The notes beneath the pieces were generated by a model. It saw only the letters and a program-made list of their open reading frames with translations, was not told the origin of the DNA and searched no databases. Below are positions 44,725-53,558 of a stretch of DNA of 64,000 bases, one piece after another; position 1 is the stretch's first letter; each line of letters begins with the position of its first letter. The translations under genes were made by a program, and so were the position numbers. Location: NCBI GenBank assembly GCA_913020115.1, contig CAJWBQ010000020.1:25851-89850 (forward strand), written 5' to 3'. Source of the DNA: an uncultured Cellvibrionales bacterium (GTDB lineage Bacteria; Pseudomonadota; Gammaproteobacteria; Pseudomonadales; Cellvibrionaceae).

Positions 44725-46466
44725 TGTCGAGCCTAAATTTAGATTTGGCTGGTTATGTGTTTGGTGAAAAAATCGCCGATGGTGGTATGGCGAGCGTTTA
44801 TCATGGCACCCAACTGTCGCTGCATCGCCCTGTTGCCATTAAAGTATTAAGCCAAAAAATGCAGGCGGAAAGCGTCGCGAGGGAGGCGTTTGAGCGCGAG
44901 TCCCTAATTATTGCGCAGCTGAATCACCCAAACATAATTCATATTATTGATAAAGGTATTACGCCGGAAGGCACTCCTTTTTTCATCATGGAATACGTTG
45001 ACGGTCAGGACCTCGGTCGCTTGATGCGCTCCGGTGAGGTCCCGCCGATGAGGCGTGTCGAGATATGCTTGCAAATTTGCAAGGCTTTGGCTTATGCACA
45101 CAAGAATGGTGTTGTGCATCGAGATATAAAGCCGGGCAATATTTTGGTAGATAAAGAGCTCAATGCCAAGGTCTTGGATTTTGGTATTGCGCTGTATTCT
45201 GAAGACGGCGAGTCGTCTGAAGAGGCCACCGAAGTTATGGGTACACTTCGCTATATGGCCCCTGAGTTGCAACAGTCAACGCGCCTAGCGAACGCGAGTA
45301 GCGATATATACTCGCTCGGAATTTTGATGTTTGAGCTGTTCACCGGGCAGCTGCCTATACTCGGCCAAAGTATTAAAGAGCAGGGCGCCAAATTGCCGCC
45401 TCGATTAGAGCGACTTATTGACTCATGTCTTGCGATAGACCCCGATGGCCGCCCTAGTTCTTTTATGGGGGTGCACAATCAATTGCTGCAATTGCTGCGT
45501 GGCTCTCATCTCAATCAAAGGCAAGCCGCGAAAGCCAAAGATGCCGTCGATAAAAAAACGTTTACGCTGTTGGATATTTTATCTGACAGTGATCATGGTT
45601 CGCTGTATTTGTTTCAGGAGAATACTACCGCCGCCCAGGTGCTGGTGAGAAAATGCGAGCGTTCTACCTCCGCTTATGAGGCCGGGCGCAAACTGGCTGA
45701 ATTGTCTCACCCTAATATTGTGCGTGTTCACGGGGTCTCTAAAAATGCGCGAACGACTATTGTCGTGACCGATTTTTTACCTGGAGGTAGCTTACAAGAC
45801 CGCCTTATTAGAACAGCATCCTTAGAAAATTTCCTACCTCTGGCGCGTCAGATGTGCGAGGGTTTAAGTTATGCTCACAAGCACGATGTTTATCATCGTA
45901 ACCTCGACGCGAGTAATGTTCTGTTTGGTGACAATGGCACGGTAAAAATAACGGGTTTTGGTATTGCTCATAAAGATGATACAGAGGCAAGCGATACAAT
46001 ATCTTCTCTGTCGGAAGCGAGAAGCAAAATCGCCGAGAATTCACCGGAAAAAATTGACCTTTTTGACTGTGCTGTCATTTTTTACCGAATGCTGGTTGGC
46101 GAGAGGCCGCGCTGGTATTTGGGCCGCTTGCAGGAAGGTAAGGCGTTTATGCGTCTGCCGGAGGTATTGAGGCTTATCTTGGTGAAAATGCTCGGCGCCA
46201 ATACCCGAGAATCCTTTAAGTCGGCAAGTGAGGTAGTGGCTCAGCTAGAGCAATTAAACGAAGAGTTAACAACACTGATATTGCCTGCAGTGAAGCCAGA
46301 GGTCGAGGTTGTTAATGAAAAGAAAAAGCTCTTGTTATTATTACTATTAGTCTTACTTTTTCTAACCTTACTCAACACCAGTGTTCTTATGATCTTGGGT
46401 TTAGATAATGACATTATTCAAGCGTTGCGAGTGAGTATGCGCTCGCTATTCCAACAAGGTACTTAA
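44724..46466 (+). CDS. membrane-anchored Ser/Thr kinase with tandem pseudokinase domain
   Basis: 580 residues from ATG 44724. Domain 1 (about 10-260) is a complete Hanks-type kinase: Gly loop ADGGMASVY, Lys40 in VAIK, HRD at 132-134 with DIKPGN, DFG at 152-154 and APE. Domain 2 (about 280-515) keeps the fold and Lys310 but has HRN (391-393) for HRD and GFG (411-413) for DFG, so it should be inactive. A single Leu-rich membrane helix (about 536-558) places both domains in the cytoplasm. No PASTA domain. Coupled to ubiX by TAATG overlap; substrate unknown. Confidence 0.9.
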   Translation: MSSLNLDLAGYVFGEKIADGGMASVYHGTQLSLHRPVAIKVLSQKMQAESVAREAFERESLIIAQLNHPNIIHIIDKGITPEGTPFFIMEYVDGQDLGRLMRSGEVPPMRRVEICLQICKALAYAHKNGVVHRDIKPGNILVDKELNAKVLDFGIALYSEDGESSEEATEVMGTLRYMAPELQQSTRLANASSDIYSLGILMFELFTGQLPILGQSIKEQGAKLPPRLERLIDSCLAIDPDGRPSSFMGVHNQLLQLLRGSHLNQRQAAKAKDAVDKKTFTLLDILSDSDHGSLYLFQENTTAAQVLVRKCERSTSAYEAGRKLAELSHPNIVRVHGVSKNARTTIVVTDFLPGGSLQDRLIRTASLENFLPLARQMCEGLSYAHKHDVYHRNLDASNVLFGDNGTVKITGFGIAHKDDTEASDTISSLSEARSKIAENSPEKIDLFDCAVIFYRMLVGERPRWYLGRLQEGKAFMRLPEVLRLILVKMLGANTRESFKSASEVVAQLEQLNEELTTLILPAVKPEVEVVNEKKKLLLLLLLVLLFLTLLNTSVLMILGLDNDIIQALRVSMRSLFQQGT

Positions 46467-46575
46467 AACTTTCCTTTAAGACCTGCTTGTTATTTCAATA
46501 CGGCTTAATCTCCCTCATAATAGCGCCTACCAAGGATGAGGTTTTGTGTGATTATTGATTATTCAGGGTTCGTGA

Positions 46576-49179
46576 ATGCTTGCCAGTATTAAGTCCGTAT
46601 TAAAATTGATCTATGAGTCTACAGTGATCGACAGGCCGAGAATGGTGCTGGCGCTTGTGCTGTTGGCCGCTATTGCAATGGCGGCAGGCCTACCTAATTT
46701 CAAACTCGATGCCTCGGCTGATTCCCTCACCCTCGAGCACGATAATGACATCGATTATTTCCGTGAAATTACCAAGCGTTATCAGTCGGGTGATTTTTTG
46801 GTGGTCACTTACCAGCCTCATGGTGATCTCTTTTCTGACCCTGTTATTAACACTTTAAAGTCTCTGCGCGATGAATTGGCGGGTGTAGAAGGCGTGGTGA
46901 GTGTTAACTCGCTTCTCGATGTTCCCTTGCTCTACAGTCCCATAATGGCTCTGTCGGAGATTACCAGTGAGACGCGCACCCTGTTGGATGACGATGTGGA
47001 CAGGGGCTTAGCCAAAAAAGAGTTTCTCAATAGTCCAATTTACAAAGACATGCTCCTGAGTGCGGATGGTAAGACCACCGCCATTCTGCTCAACATTGAA
47101 GTCGACAATCATTACATCGAATTGGTACGAGCTCGCGATGACTTGCGTGCTCGGCGTGACCAAGGCTTGTTAAGCGAAGAGGAAAACCGTGAGCTTTTGG
47201 TGCTTACTCAAGCCTTCTTGGATTATCGTACGGCGACAGAAGCTAAAGGCCATGAGCGCGTCGCCGAAGTACGGTCCATCGTCGAAAATTATCGGGGTGA
47301 TGCGGAATTATTCCTAGGTGGCGTGAGTATGATTACCGCCGACATGATTGATTTTATTCGCCGTGATTTAGTGGTGTTTGGCATTGGTATTGTCGCATTT
47401 TTAATCATTACCCTCGCTGTAATTTTTCGCCAGATACGTTTCGTGTTTTTGCCCCTGTCGGTTTGTTTACTGTCAGTATTGATCATGTTGGGTTGGCTCA
47501 GCTGGGTTGACTGGCGCTTAACGGTAATCTCTTCGAACTTTGTCGCGCTCTTACTGATTATCGCGCTGGCAATTACTATCCATCTTGTGGTGCGCTATCG
47601 AGAGTTTCATCGCGAGTATCCAGGTTGGTCGCAGCGCCAGTTGGTATTGGCCACCGTGGCGGCAATGGCTCGCCCGTGCATGTATACCGCGCTGACAACA
47701 ATTGTGGCATTTGCATCTCTCGTGGTGAGTGACATTCGGCCGGTAATTGATTTTGGCTGGATGATGACGATAGGTTTAACCTTGGCGCTTATGTTGGCTT
47801 TCGTGGTATTACCCGCGGGCTTGCTATTGCTGCCAAAAGGCAAGGTTAAAGACAAAGGTGATCGTTCTGCGGCCCTTACTTTGCGTTTTTCCAGTCTCGC
47901 TGAGCATCACGGTTCTTGGGTGTTGGCGGTCAGTTTGGCTGCAGCACTGATCAGCGCCTGGGGAATCAGCCGCTTAGAAGTTGAAAATCGATTCATAGAT
48001 TACTTTGACAAGTCCACTGAGATTTATCAGGGCATGTTAGTCATTGATGAGAACTTAGGTGGCACTACCACTCTAGATATATTGCTAGATATTGATATGA
48101 ATCCGATCGACAGTAATCTGGCGTTTGCGGGTTTTGATGGTGGTGACGAAGATGACCCATTTGCCGAGGCCGACCCCTTCGACGAGCCTGACCCCTTTCA
48201 GGCGCCCGAGCCCTATGCTGAAGAAGACCCCTTTGGAGAAGAAGACCCCTTCTCCGAGCAAAACCCTTCGGCGCATCCTACCAGTAGCTACTGGTTTACC
48301 ATGGCGGGTTTACAGGAGATTGAGCAGCTTCACGATTACTTGGAAAATCGCCCGGAAATAGGCAAGGTGCAATCCTTGGCTACGGCCTATAAAGTGGCTC
48401 GAGACATCAATCAGGCCAAACTAAACGATTTTGAATTGGCCTTGTTGCGACAGTCGCTACCGCTTGAAGTGAGTGATTTTATCATCGCACCCTTCCTATC
48501 GGTTGAGAATAATCAGGCTAGAATTTCCTTGCGGGCAAAGGAGACAGATGCGAACCTCCGTCGGGCCGAGCTCGTGGGTGAGATCCGTAAATTCGCCGTA
48601 GAAGAGATGGGCCTGAAACCAGAACAGATTCAGTTTACAGGCATGTTAGTTCTTTATAACAATATGCTGCAAAGCCTCTTTAAATCACAGATTGTTACTT
48701 TGGGCGCAGTATTTTTTGGCATCATGCTGATGTTTTTAATTTTGTTCCGCTCCTTGCGTATTGCGTTTATAGCGATCATTCCCAATATTCTAGCGGCGAG
48801 CGTAGTTCTCGGTGGCATGGGTATTACCGGCGTGCCCTTGGATATGATGACCATCACCATAGCGGCAATTACGGTAGGCATCGGAGTTGACCACGCTATC
48901 CATTATCTTCACCGCTATAAGCAGGAATTCGCCGTGGACGGCAACTATGTTTCCGCGATGCACCGATCACACGCGTCAATTGGTCGAGCCATGTACTACA
49001 CATCAATTACAATTATTGTAGGTTTCTCAATTCTAGCCTTATCGAAATTCATCCCGTCGATTTATTTTGGCTTATTAACCAGCTTGGCGATGTTTACCGC
49101 CATTCTTGGTTCCTTGACCCTGCTGCCTAAATTGATATTAATGGTGAAGCCCTTTGGGCAGGGTGTTGTTAAAACCTAG
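46576..49179 (+). CDS. RND superfamily (MMPL-type) exporter
   Basis: 867 residues, twelve predicted membrane helices in two halves with large periplasmic loops after helices 1 and 7. Helix-4-like segment ITLAVIFRQIRFVFLPL and TVGIGVDHAIHYLHRY in the second half match MMPL/hopanoid-type exporters. The second periplasmic domain carries an unusual acidic insert of repeated DPF motifs (residues 524-568). Related proteins export lipids or hydrophobic compounds; substrate unknown. Starts 109 bp after the pseudokinase gene. Confidence 0.88.
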   Translation: MLASIKSVLKLIYESTVIDRPRMVLALVLLAAIAMAAGLPNFKLDASADSLTLEHDNDIDYFREITKRYQSGDFLVVTYQPHGDLFSDPVINTLKSLRDELAGVEGVVSVNSLLDVPLLYSPIMALSEITSETRTLLDDDVDRGLAKKEFLNSPIYKDMLLSADGKTTAILLNIEVDNHYIELVRARDDLRARRDQGLLSEEENRELLVLTQAFLDYRTATEAKGHERVAEVRSIVENYRGDAELFLGGVSMITADMIDFIRRDLVVFGIGIVAFLIITLAVIFRQIRFVFLPLSVCLLSVLIMLGWLSWVDWRLTVISSNFVALLLIIALAITIHLVVRYREFHREYPGWSQRQLVLATVAAMARPCMYTALTTIVAFASLVVSDIRPVIDFGWMMTIGLTLALMLAFVVLPAGLLLLPKGKVKDKGDRSAALTLRFSSLAEHHGSWVLAVSLAAALISAWGISRLEVENRFIDYFDKSTEIYQGMLVIDENLGGTTTLDILLDIDMNPIDSNLAFAGFDGGDEDDPFAEADPFDEPDPFQAPEPYAEEDPFGEEDPFSEQNPSAHPTSSYWFTMAGLQEIEQLHDYLENRPEIGKVQSLATAYKVARDINQAKLNDFELALLRQSLPLEVSDFIIAPFLSVENNQARISLRAKETDANLRRAELVGEIRKFAVEEMGLKPEQIQFTGMLVLYNNMLQSLFKSQIVTLGAVFFGIMLMFLILFRSLRIAFIAIIPNILAASVVLGGMGITGVPLDMMTITIAAITVGIGVDHAIHYLHRYKQEFAVDGNYVSAMHRSHASIGRAMYYTSITIIVGFSILALSKFIPSIYFGLLTSLAMFTAILGSLTLLPKLILMVKPFGQGVVKT
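48145..48276 (+). repeat. DPF-repeat coding region in the MMPL exporter
   Basis: Encodes residues 524-568: five DPF units (527, 533, 539, 551, 557) separated by Glu/Ala/Pro-rich spacers. At DNA level GACCCCTT(T/C) recurs in phase, suggesting expansion by slippage. Confidence 0.8.
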
Positions 49180-49281
49180 GGTTTTGAGGTGGTGTAAGGC
49201 CCCGTGTACTTTTAAGAATACCTCCTGACTAAAATCAGGGCGAGCGATTCAACTCTCTCTCTTCCGTCGCGAGAAAGTGAA

Positions 49282-49992
49282 ATGAAATTAGACGCAATTC
49301 TGTGGGACTACGACGGAACACTTGTTAATTCCGTACCAAAGAATATTGAAATCACCAAAGCCATTTTGTCGATCGTTGCGCCGCATCTAACGGGTAATAA
49401 ACTACCGAAGTATTTACTTCGAGAAGACCTATATCATCAAGCCAATCACTCCGCTAAGAACTGGCAAGAACTTTACACCGATTACTATGGGCTGTCTCAT
49501 GACGAAATGATTCGAGCGGGAAGCTTATGGGCCGAACATCAAGAGGAAAACCAAACAGAAGTAACACTCTTTGACGGCATCAAAAGTGTCATAGGCCGAT
49601 TCTCCCAGCTCCGCCATGGAATTTGTTCCCAGAACTCACAAAACAACATTCGCCGCGTACTAAAGCACAACGACATTGACGCACCCTTTAAAGCCATTAT
49701 TGGTTACGATGACGTATCCAATGAAAACCAAAAGCCTCATCCTTACGGTGGTATAAAGTGCATAGAATCAATATTCGGCCACACAAATAGTCAATTCCTG
49801 ATGTACATTGGTGACCACGAAGCCGACACCCAATTTGCCCGCAACTTACAGGCCGCCCTAGGAGAGAGTGCAAAAGTAATATCCGTAGCCGCTGCCTACA
49901 GTCGTTCAGAGCCAGAGAGTTGGGACAATCAACCAGACTTCATTGCCAGAAATGTCCAAGACCTCCTTTCTATCATAGGGCAATACGCATAG
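49282..49992 (+). CDS. HAD-superfamily hydrolase (phosphoglycolate phosphatase-like)
   Basis: 236 residues. Motif I DYDGTLVNS (nucleophile Asp9, acid Asp11), motif II around CSQNSQNN, Lys in NENQKPHPYG and motif IV YIGDHEADTQFA; an alpha-helical cap lies between I and II. Hydrolyses a small phosphoester; substrate unknown. Codon choice (many AAA, CAA, CCA, low GC) differs from neighbours, a hint of transfer. Followed by a long palindromic repeat. Confidence 0.85.
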   Translation: MKLDAILWDYDGTLVNSVPKNIEITKAILSIVAPHLTGNKLPKYLLREDLYHQANHSAKNWQELYTDYYGLSHDEMIRAGSLWAEHQEENQTEVTLFDGIKSVIGRFSQLRHGICSQNSQNNIRRVLKHNDIDAPFKAIIGYDDVSNENQKPHPYGGIKCIESIFGHTNSQFLMYIGDHEADTQFARNLQAALGESAKVISVAAAYSRSEPESWDNQPDFIARNVQDLLSIIGQYA

Positions 49993-50318
49993 AGCCCGTC
50001 CATCGCCCTCGTAAATCCGAAAAATCTCTTGATCTAATTGAGTGTTTGCTGCCTTTTAAAATTATCAGCACGAAGACAGATAGTAGGATTGGTCGTGCTT
50101 AGTGAGTTCCGCCCATTCAGAACGCGTTTACGTCTTTTGCCTCTGGCCAAGGTCATTTAGCGAGGACTGTTTGAGTCCGGCACGGGCGAGTTCCGCAGCG
50201 GCTTGGTCAGAGGCAAAAGGCGTGCGTTCGGGCGGAGCTCACTAAGCGCGGCCAATCCGGGGCCTACCCCGTAACCAAATGTTCTGACTCAGCAACAACG
50301 CGGTCTAACTCCAAACAA
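49993..50318. other. gene-free spacer holding a REP-like palindrome
   Basis: No gene in the 326 bases between the HAD gene and the PhoQ-like kinase gene (convergent). The main content is the 173-bp imperfect inverted repeat at 50086-50258. Confidence 0.6.
50086..50258. repeat. long imperfect inverted repeat, REPIN/MITE-like
   Basis: Outer arms GGATTGG / CCAATCC, then GCTTAGTGAG / CTCACTAAGC, TCCGCCC / GGGCGGA and inner TTTTGCCTCTG / CAGAGGCAAAA. The centre reads GCGAGGACTGTTTGAG ... GCGAGTTCCGCAGC, with a GGACT/AGTCC hairpin. The central sequence resembles, from memory, REP-type elements mobilised by REP-associated tyrosine transposases in marine gammaproteobacteria. No transposase in the window. 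Confidence 0.75.
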
Positions 50319-51683
50319 TCACAAAGGCAAAGAAACCAAAAACTCCGCGCCGCCCAAATGTGAACTGCCCACCGAAAGGCTCCCCCCATACCCACTAATA
50401 ATTTCAGCCGCCATCGACAAGCCAATACCTTGTCCCATTTGCGCCGTATCCGCCCGCGCGCCTCGCTGAAGAATTCCGCTTTGTAATTCTGAGGCAATGC
50501 CGGGTCCGTCATCCCCAATGCTAAACTCCAACATCGAACCCCGAACTCGAGCGCTCAAAGCTACACCTTGCCTCCCATACTTAAACGCGTTTTCCAGCAG
50601 ATTCCCCAATACCTCCATCAAATCCCTAGCGTCGCCATTAAACCCGCAACCTGCCTCAATGTCAGAAGTGAAATGAACGTTCTTATCCCGATAAACCTTA
50701 CCCAAAGCCAGAGCCAGTCGCTCAACAATTTCTTCGATATTGTTTACCTGCGCCTGCGGAGCCAGATTGCGGGTTATTGCTCGCTGTAACTGCCGGCCAA
50801 TAATTTCATCCATGCGCAATACCTGAGATTCCACTAAACCACCGCGCTCCTCATTCGGAGTGTTGAGGCTGCCACGCAATACCGCAAGAGGTGTTTTTAG
50901 ACTGTGTGCCAAATCACTAAGACTATTCCGATAGCGCTCGCGCTGATGCTGCTCGCGAACTAATACCGAATTGAAATTGTCGGTAACCTGTTGCACCTCC
51001 TCCGGATAAATCCCCTCAAGCTGCTCGCGTTTGCCCGACTCTATAGCTTTCAAGTCGGCCGCCAAGCGCGTCAGGGGTTGTAAGCCCCAGCGTAAAATTA
51101 ACCACTGCATTAGTATTAAGAGCACACCGGCGGCACCCAGCCATCGCCAAAGTTGAGCGCGATAGGCTTGGCGCTCCGCTATAAATAAAGATTGCTCGTG
51201 ATAAATGGAGATTCGAAACAGCAGAGTCTGTCCGTCATCCGTATCCCAGCTAACATCGTGGTAAAACATGAACATAGCTTTACCTGCCAAGACGCCTTGA
51301 TCAAAAAATGTTTGGCCGCTATTCAGGGGTAGGGTATGAAGTATTTGTTTGTTGTGCAGATTTGACAGCTCGTCGGCGTAGAGTCGGCCCGATTCTGACA
51401 GCCAGACTGTTTGGCCTGTATTGGTGCTAACTTGGGCGAATAAGCCAGAGTTAAGTTGGCTGAACCTAGGTTCTGTTAAAGCCTCCGGAAGCCTCAGTGT
51501 TTCGCCTTCCATTTCTGCCGCTCCCAATAATAAATACACTTGGGATTGCAGCCTCTCAGATTCGGCGGCGCTTAAACTGTCTTCAAAGGCAAGGTTGAGA
51601 GCGTAGCCGGTCAGGCCTAGAAATAGCGGTAACAGCAGAGTGGATGCCACTAAAAGCCTTGAGGCGAGAGAGGGTAGCCTCAA
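50319..51683 (-). CDS. PhoQ-like sensor histidine kinase
   Basis: 454 residues. First membrane helix (about 10-32), periplasmic sensor domain of about 150 residues, second helix (about 180-198), HAMP-like linker (LRWGLQPLTRLAADLKAIESGKREQLEG), HisKA with LAHSLKTPLAVLRG, and HATPase (NLLENAFKYG, GDDGPGI, GQGIGLSMAAEI). PhoQ family members use the same LAHSLKTPLAVL box. Overlaps the response regulator by 4 nt. Signal unknown; Mg2+ or cationic peptides would be the family guess. Confidence 0.9.
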   Translation of the reverse strand: MRLPSLASRLLVASTLLLPLFLGLTGYALNLAFEDSLSAAESERLQSQVYLLLGAAEMEGETLRLPEALTEPRFSQLNSGLFAQVSTNTGQTVWLSESGRLYADELSNLHNKQILHTLPLNSGQTFFDQGVLAGKAMFMFYHDVSWDTDDGQTLLFRISIYHEQSLFIAERQAYRAQLWRWLGAAGVLLILMQWLILRWGLQPLTRLAADLKAIESGKREQLEGIYPEEVQQVTDNFNSVLVREQHQRERYRNSLSDLAHSLKTPLAVLRGSLNTPNEERGGLVESQVLRMDEIIGRQLQRAITRNLAPQAQVNNIEEIVERLALALGKVYRDKNVHFTSDIEAGCGFNGDARDLMEVLGNLLENAFKYGRQGVALSARVRGSMLEFSIGDDGPGIASELQSGILQRGARADTAQMGQGIGLSMAAEIISGYGGSLSVGSSHLGGAEFLVSLPL

Positions 51684-52363
51684 AGGGTGGCCTGTTTTAA
51701 GTTAAACAAATATCCTTGTCCGCGAATGGTGGCAATGGGCTTTAAGGTGTTGTCGGGGTCTAGCTTTTTTCGCAATCGGCCCACAAACACTTCAATGACA
51801 TTGCTGTCACGGTCGAAATCTTGGTCGTAAAGGTGCTCAGTAAGTTCCGTTTTGGAAATAGTTGAACCTGCCTTCATGACTAGATACTCAAGCGTTTTAT
51901 ACTCGAAGCTGGTTAGCTCCAGCAGTGTGCCTTGTCGGCTAACGGTTTTGGCTGCGGTATCAAGTATTATGGGCCCAAATTGCAATTGCGGAGAGGCGTG
52001 CCCGGCCGCCCGCCGAAGTAGGGCATTGATGCGCGCGCTAAGTTCTTCGTTGTGGAACGGTTTCACCAGATAGTCGTCGGCACCGGCCTCCAGCCCTTCT
52101 ACTTTGTCTTGCCAGGCGCCGCGCGCCGTTAAAATTAATATCGGAAAATGGCGGCCTTTTTCTCGCAGTTGGCGAATCAATTCTATGCCGTTGATATGGG
52201 GTAAACCAATGTCAATGATGGCGAGGTCGTAGTCGTATTCCTCGCCATAATACAGCCCATCACGACCGTCAGCGGCGGTGTCTACGGCATAACCTTGGTC
52301 TTTTAATAGTGTGGCAAGTTGTTCTAAAAGTATGGGTTCGTCTTCAACGATCAATAAACGCAT
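51680..52363 (-). CDS. PhoP-like OmpR-family response regulator
   Basis: 227 residues. Receiver with Asp51 (LAIIDIGLPHINGIELIR), conserved Thr/Lys (ILTARG, VKPFH), and winged-helix DNA-binding domain (LTSFEYKTLEYLVMKAG...SNVIEVFVGRLRKKLD...IRGQGYLF). Transcribed ahead of its kinase; 13 bp downstream of a PepSY gene, a grouping typical of PhoPQ-type operons in this class. Confidence 0.92.
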   Translation of the reverse strand: MRLLIVEDEPILLEQLATLLKDQGYAVDTAADGRDGLYYGEEYDYDLAIIDIGLPHINGIELIRQLREKGRHFPILILTARGAWQDKVEGLEAGADDYLVKPFHNEELSARINALLRRAAGHASPQLQFGPIILDTAAKTVSRQGTLLELTSFEYKTLEYLVMKAGSTISKTELTEHLYDQDFDRDSNVIEVFVGRLRKKLDPDNTLKPIATIRGQGYLFNLKQATL

Positions 52364-52376
52364 ATCGCTCTCTCAC

Positions 52377-52724
52377 TTATCCTTGTATTCGCCCAGAGGC
52401 GCTAACGGTCACTTGGGTAACGCGACCAGACGGCAATAGCAGTTTCACCCGATAGCCTCCAGACTTGCCTATGGCTTGAACTTTTAAAACCTTGCCGCCT
52501 TTTTTCTGGCGTGCAATGTTAGCTGCCTGAGACTCGCTTATGCTGTGGCTGCTCTTTTTCTTCTGGCCTTTGGGTACCATGGTTTGGTAGTGCGAACTGT
52601 TTTGTTCTTGCTTCAAATATTTGAGCTTATCTTTACTCAGGTGCAACCCCGTCTGCTGGGCCATTGCAAGGCTTGTCCCCAGCGAGAGTATCAATAACAA
52701 AGTGATTTTGATTGAGGGGTTCAT
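52377..52724 (-). CDS. periplasmic PepSY-domain protein
   Basis: 115 residues from ATG 52724 (MNPSIKI), since an upstream frame extension adds charged residues before the signal peptide. Signal peptide ends near AMA-QQ (about 21). The C-terminal half is a PepSY-like domain: SESQAANIARQKKGGKVLKVQAIGKSGGYRVKLLLPSGRVTQVTVSASG. First gene of the phoPQ-like operon. Possibly an envelope modulator or signal input for the kinase; inferred. Confidence 0.82.
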   Translation of the reverse strand: MNPSIKITLLLILSLGTSLAMAQQTGLHLSKDKLKYLKQEQNSSHYQTMVPKGQKKKSSHSISESQAANIARQKKGGKVLKVQAIGKSGGYRVKLLLPSGRVTQVTVSASGRIQG

Positions 52725-52908
52725 GATGTCTTCCTTTGGGCTGGCCTTATACTTTACTGTGCCCATTAGTTTATTGCATTTTATTGAGTATTGTTAGGTT
52801 AGTGACTAGGGGCAAGGCCTGGTTGTAGATGGTTTTGATTCTAGGCCTGTAAGAGCTTTAGTGACACACTCGGAACGGTGCCACTAAGCTCGGTTTCCCC
52901 CTCGGGGT

Positions 52909-53469
52909 TTATTCAGTGGGTTGCACGTTGACAGCAACTTTCAGCTTCTTACCTGGGTGCTCAGCTGTGCGTGTTTGGTAGGTTTGACCGTGATACTTAT
53001 AGGTAACCCTATAGCCAACGAGCTCTTCTTCCTTGCGAATTCGGTGGGTTACCTCGCAGTGCTTTTGATCTCTATATTCAGTAGTGCTATGACCGCTGTT
53101 ATTGCGGCTAATGTCATTGCCGATAGACGCGCCAAGTACCGCTCCAGCCACGGCGCCAATACGACGATTGCTCTTTTTGTGGCCCAGTTTATTGCCAATT
53201 GCCGCGCCGACAATTCCGCCGAGAATAGTGCCGGTAGCTGAGGTGTTGTGTGGTTTTTGATAGGCCACACTCTCGGTCCAGCATTTCCTTTCTGGCGTAT
53301 CATATTCAACGGTTTGGTAAATGGGCTCGGCTTCAATGACCTTGGCAAAATCAGTAAAGCCTTGGTTGTGACCGGCAAAGCTAGGCATTGCAACAGCGGT
53401 GAACAGTGCGGCCAGCGCTAATTTTGATGAGATGGTCAGGCGCTTTTGTTTGGTAAGTCGGTTTGTCAT
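52909..53469 (-). CDS. glycine-zipper 2TM (17-kDa antigen-like) envelope protein
   Basis: 186 residues. Signal peptide (cleavage near SFA-GHN, about 33), no lipobox Cys, then a glycine-zipper segment GTILGGIVGAAIGNKLG...RRIGAVAGAVLGASIGND (about 80-115) and a C-terminal beta-rich part with GYRVTYKYHGQTYQT. Related to Rickettsia 17-kDa antigen/SlyB-type proteins, often in the PhoPQ regulon. Upstream of the PepSY gene on the same strand but 184 bp away. Confidence 0.85.
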   Translation of the reverse strand: MTNRLTKQKRLTISSKLALAALFTAVAMPSFAGHNQGFTDFAKVIEAEPIYQTVEYDTPERKCWTESVAYQKPHNTSATGTILGGIVGAAIGNKLGHKKSNRRIGAVAGAVLGASIGNDISRNNSGHSTTEYRDQKHCEVTHRIRKEEELVGYRVTYKYHGQTYQTRTAEHPGKKLKVAVNVQPTE

Positions 53470-53558
53470 GGTGTAGCCTCCACTAGGCGCTGTTTGGTAA
53501 TGTTTTTTGTTAACTTGGGCAGCAGATTAACCCTCCTTACCTGAACCCAGTCTGAATC

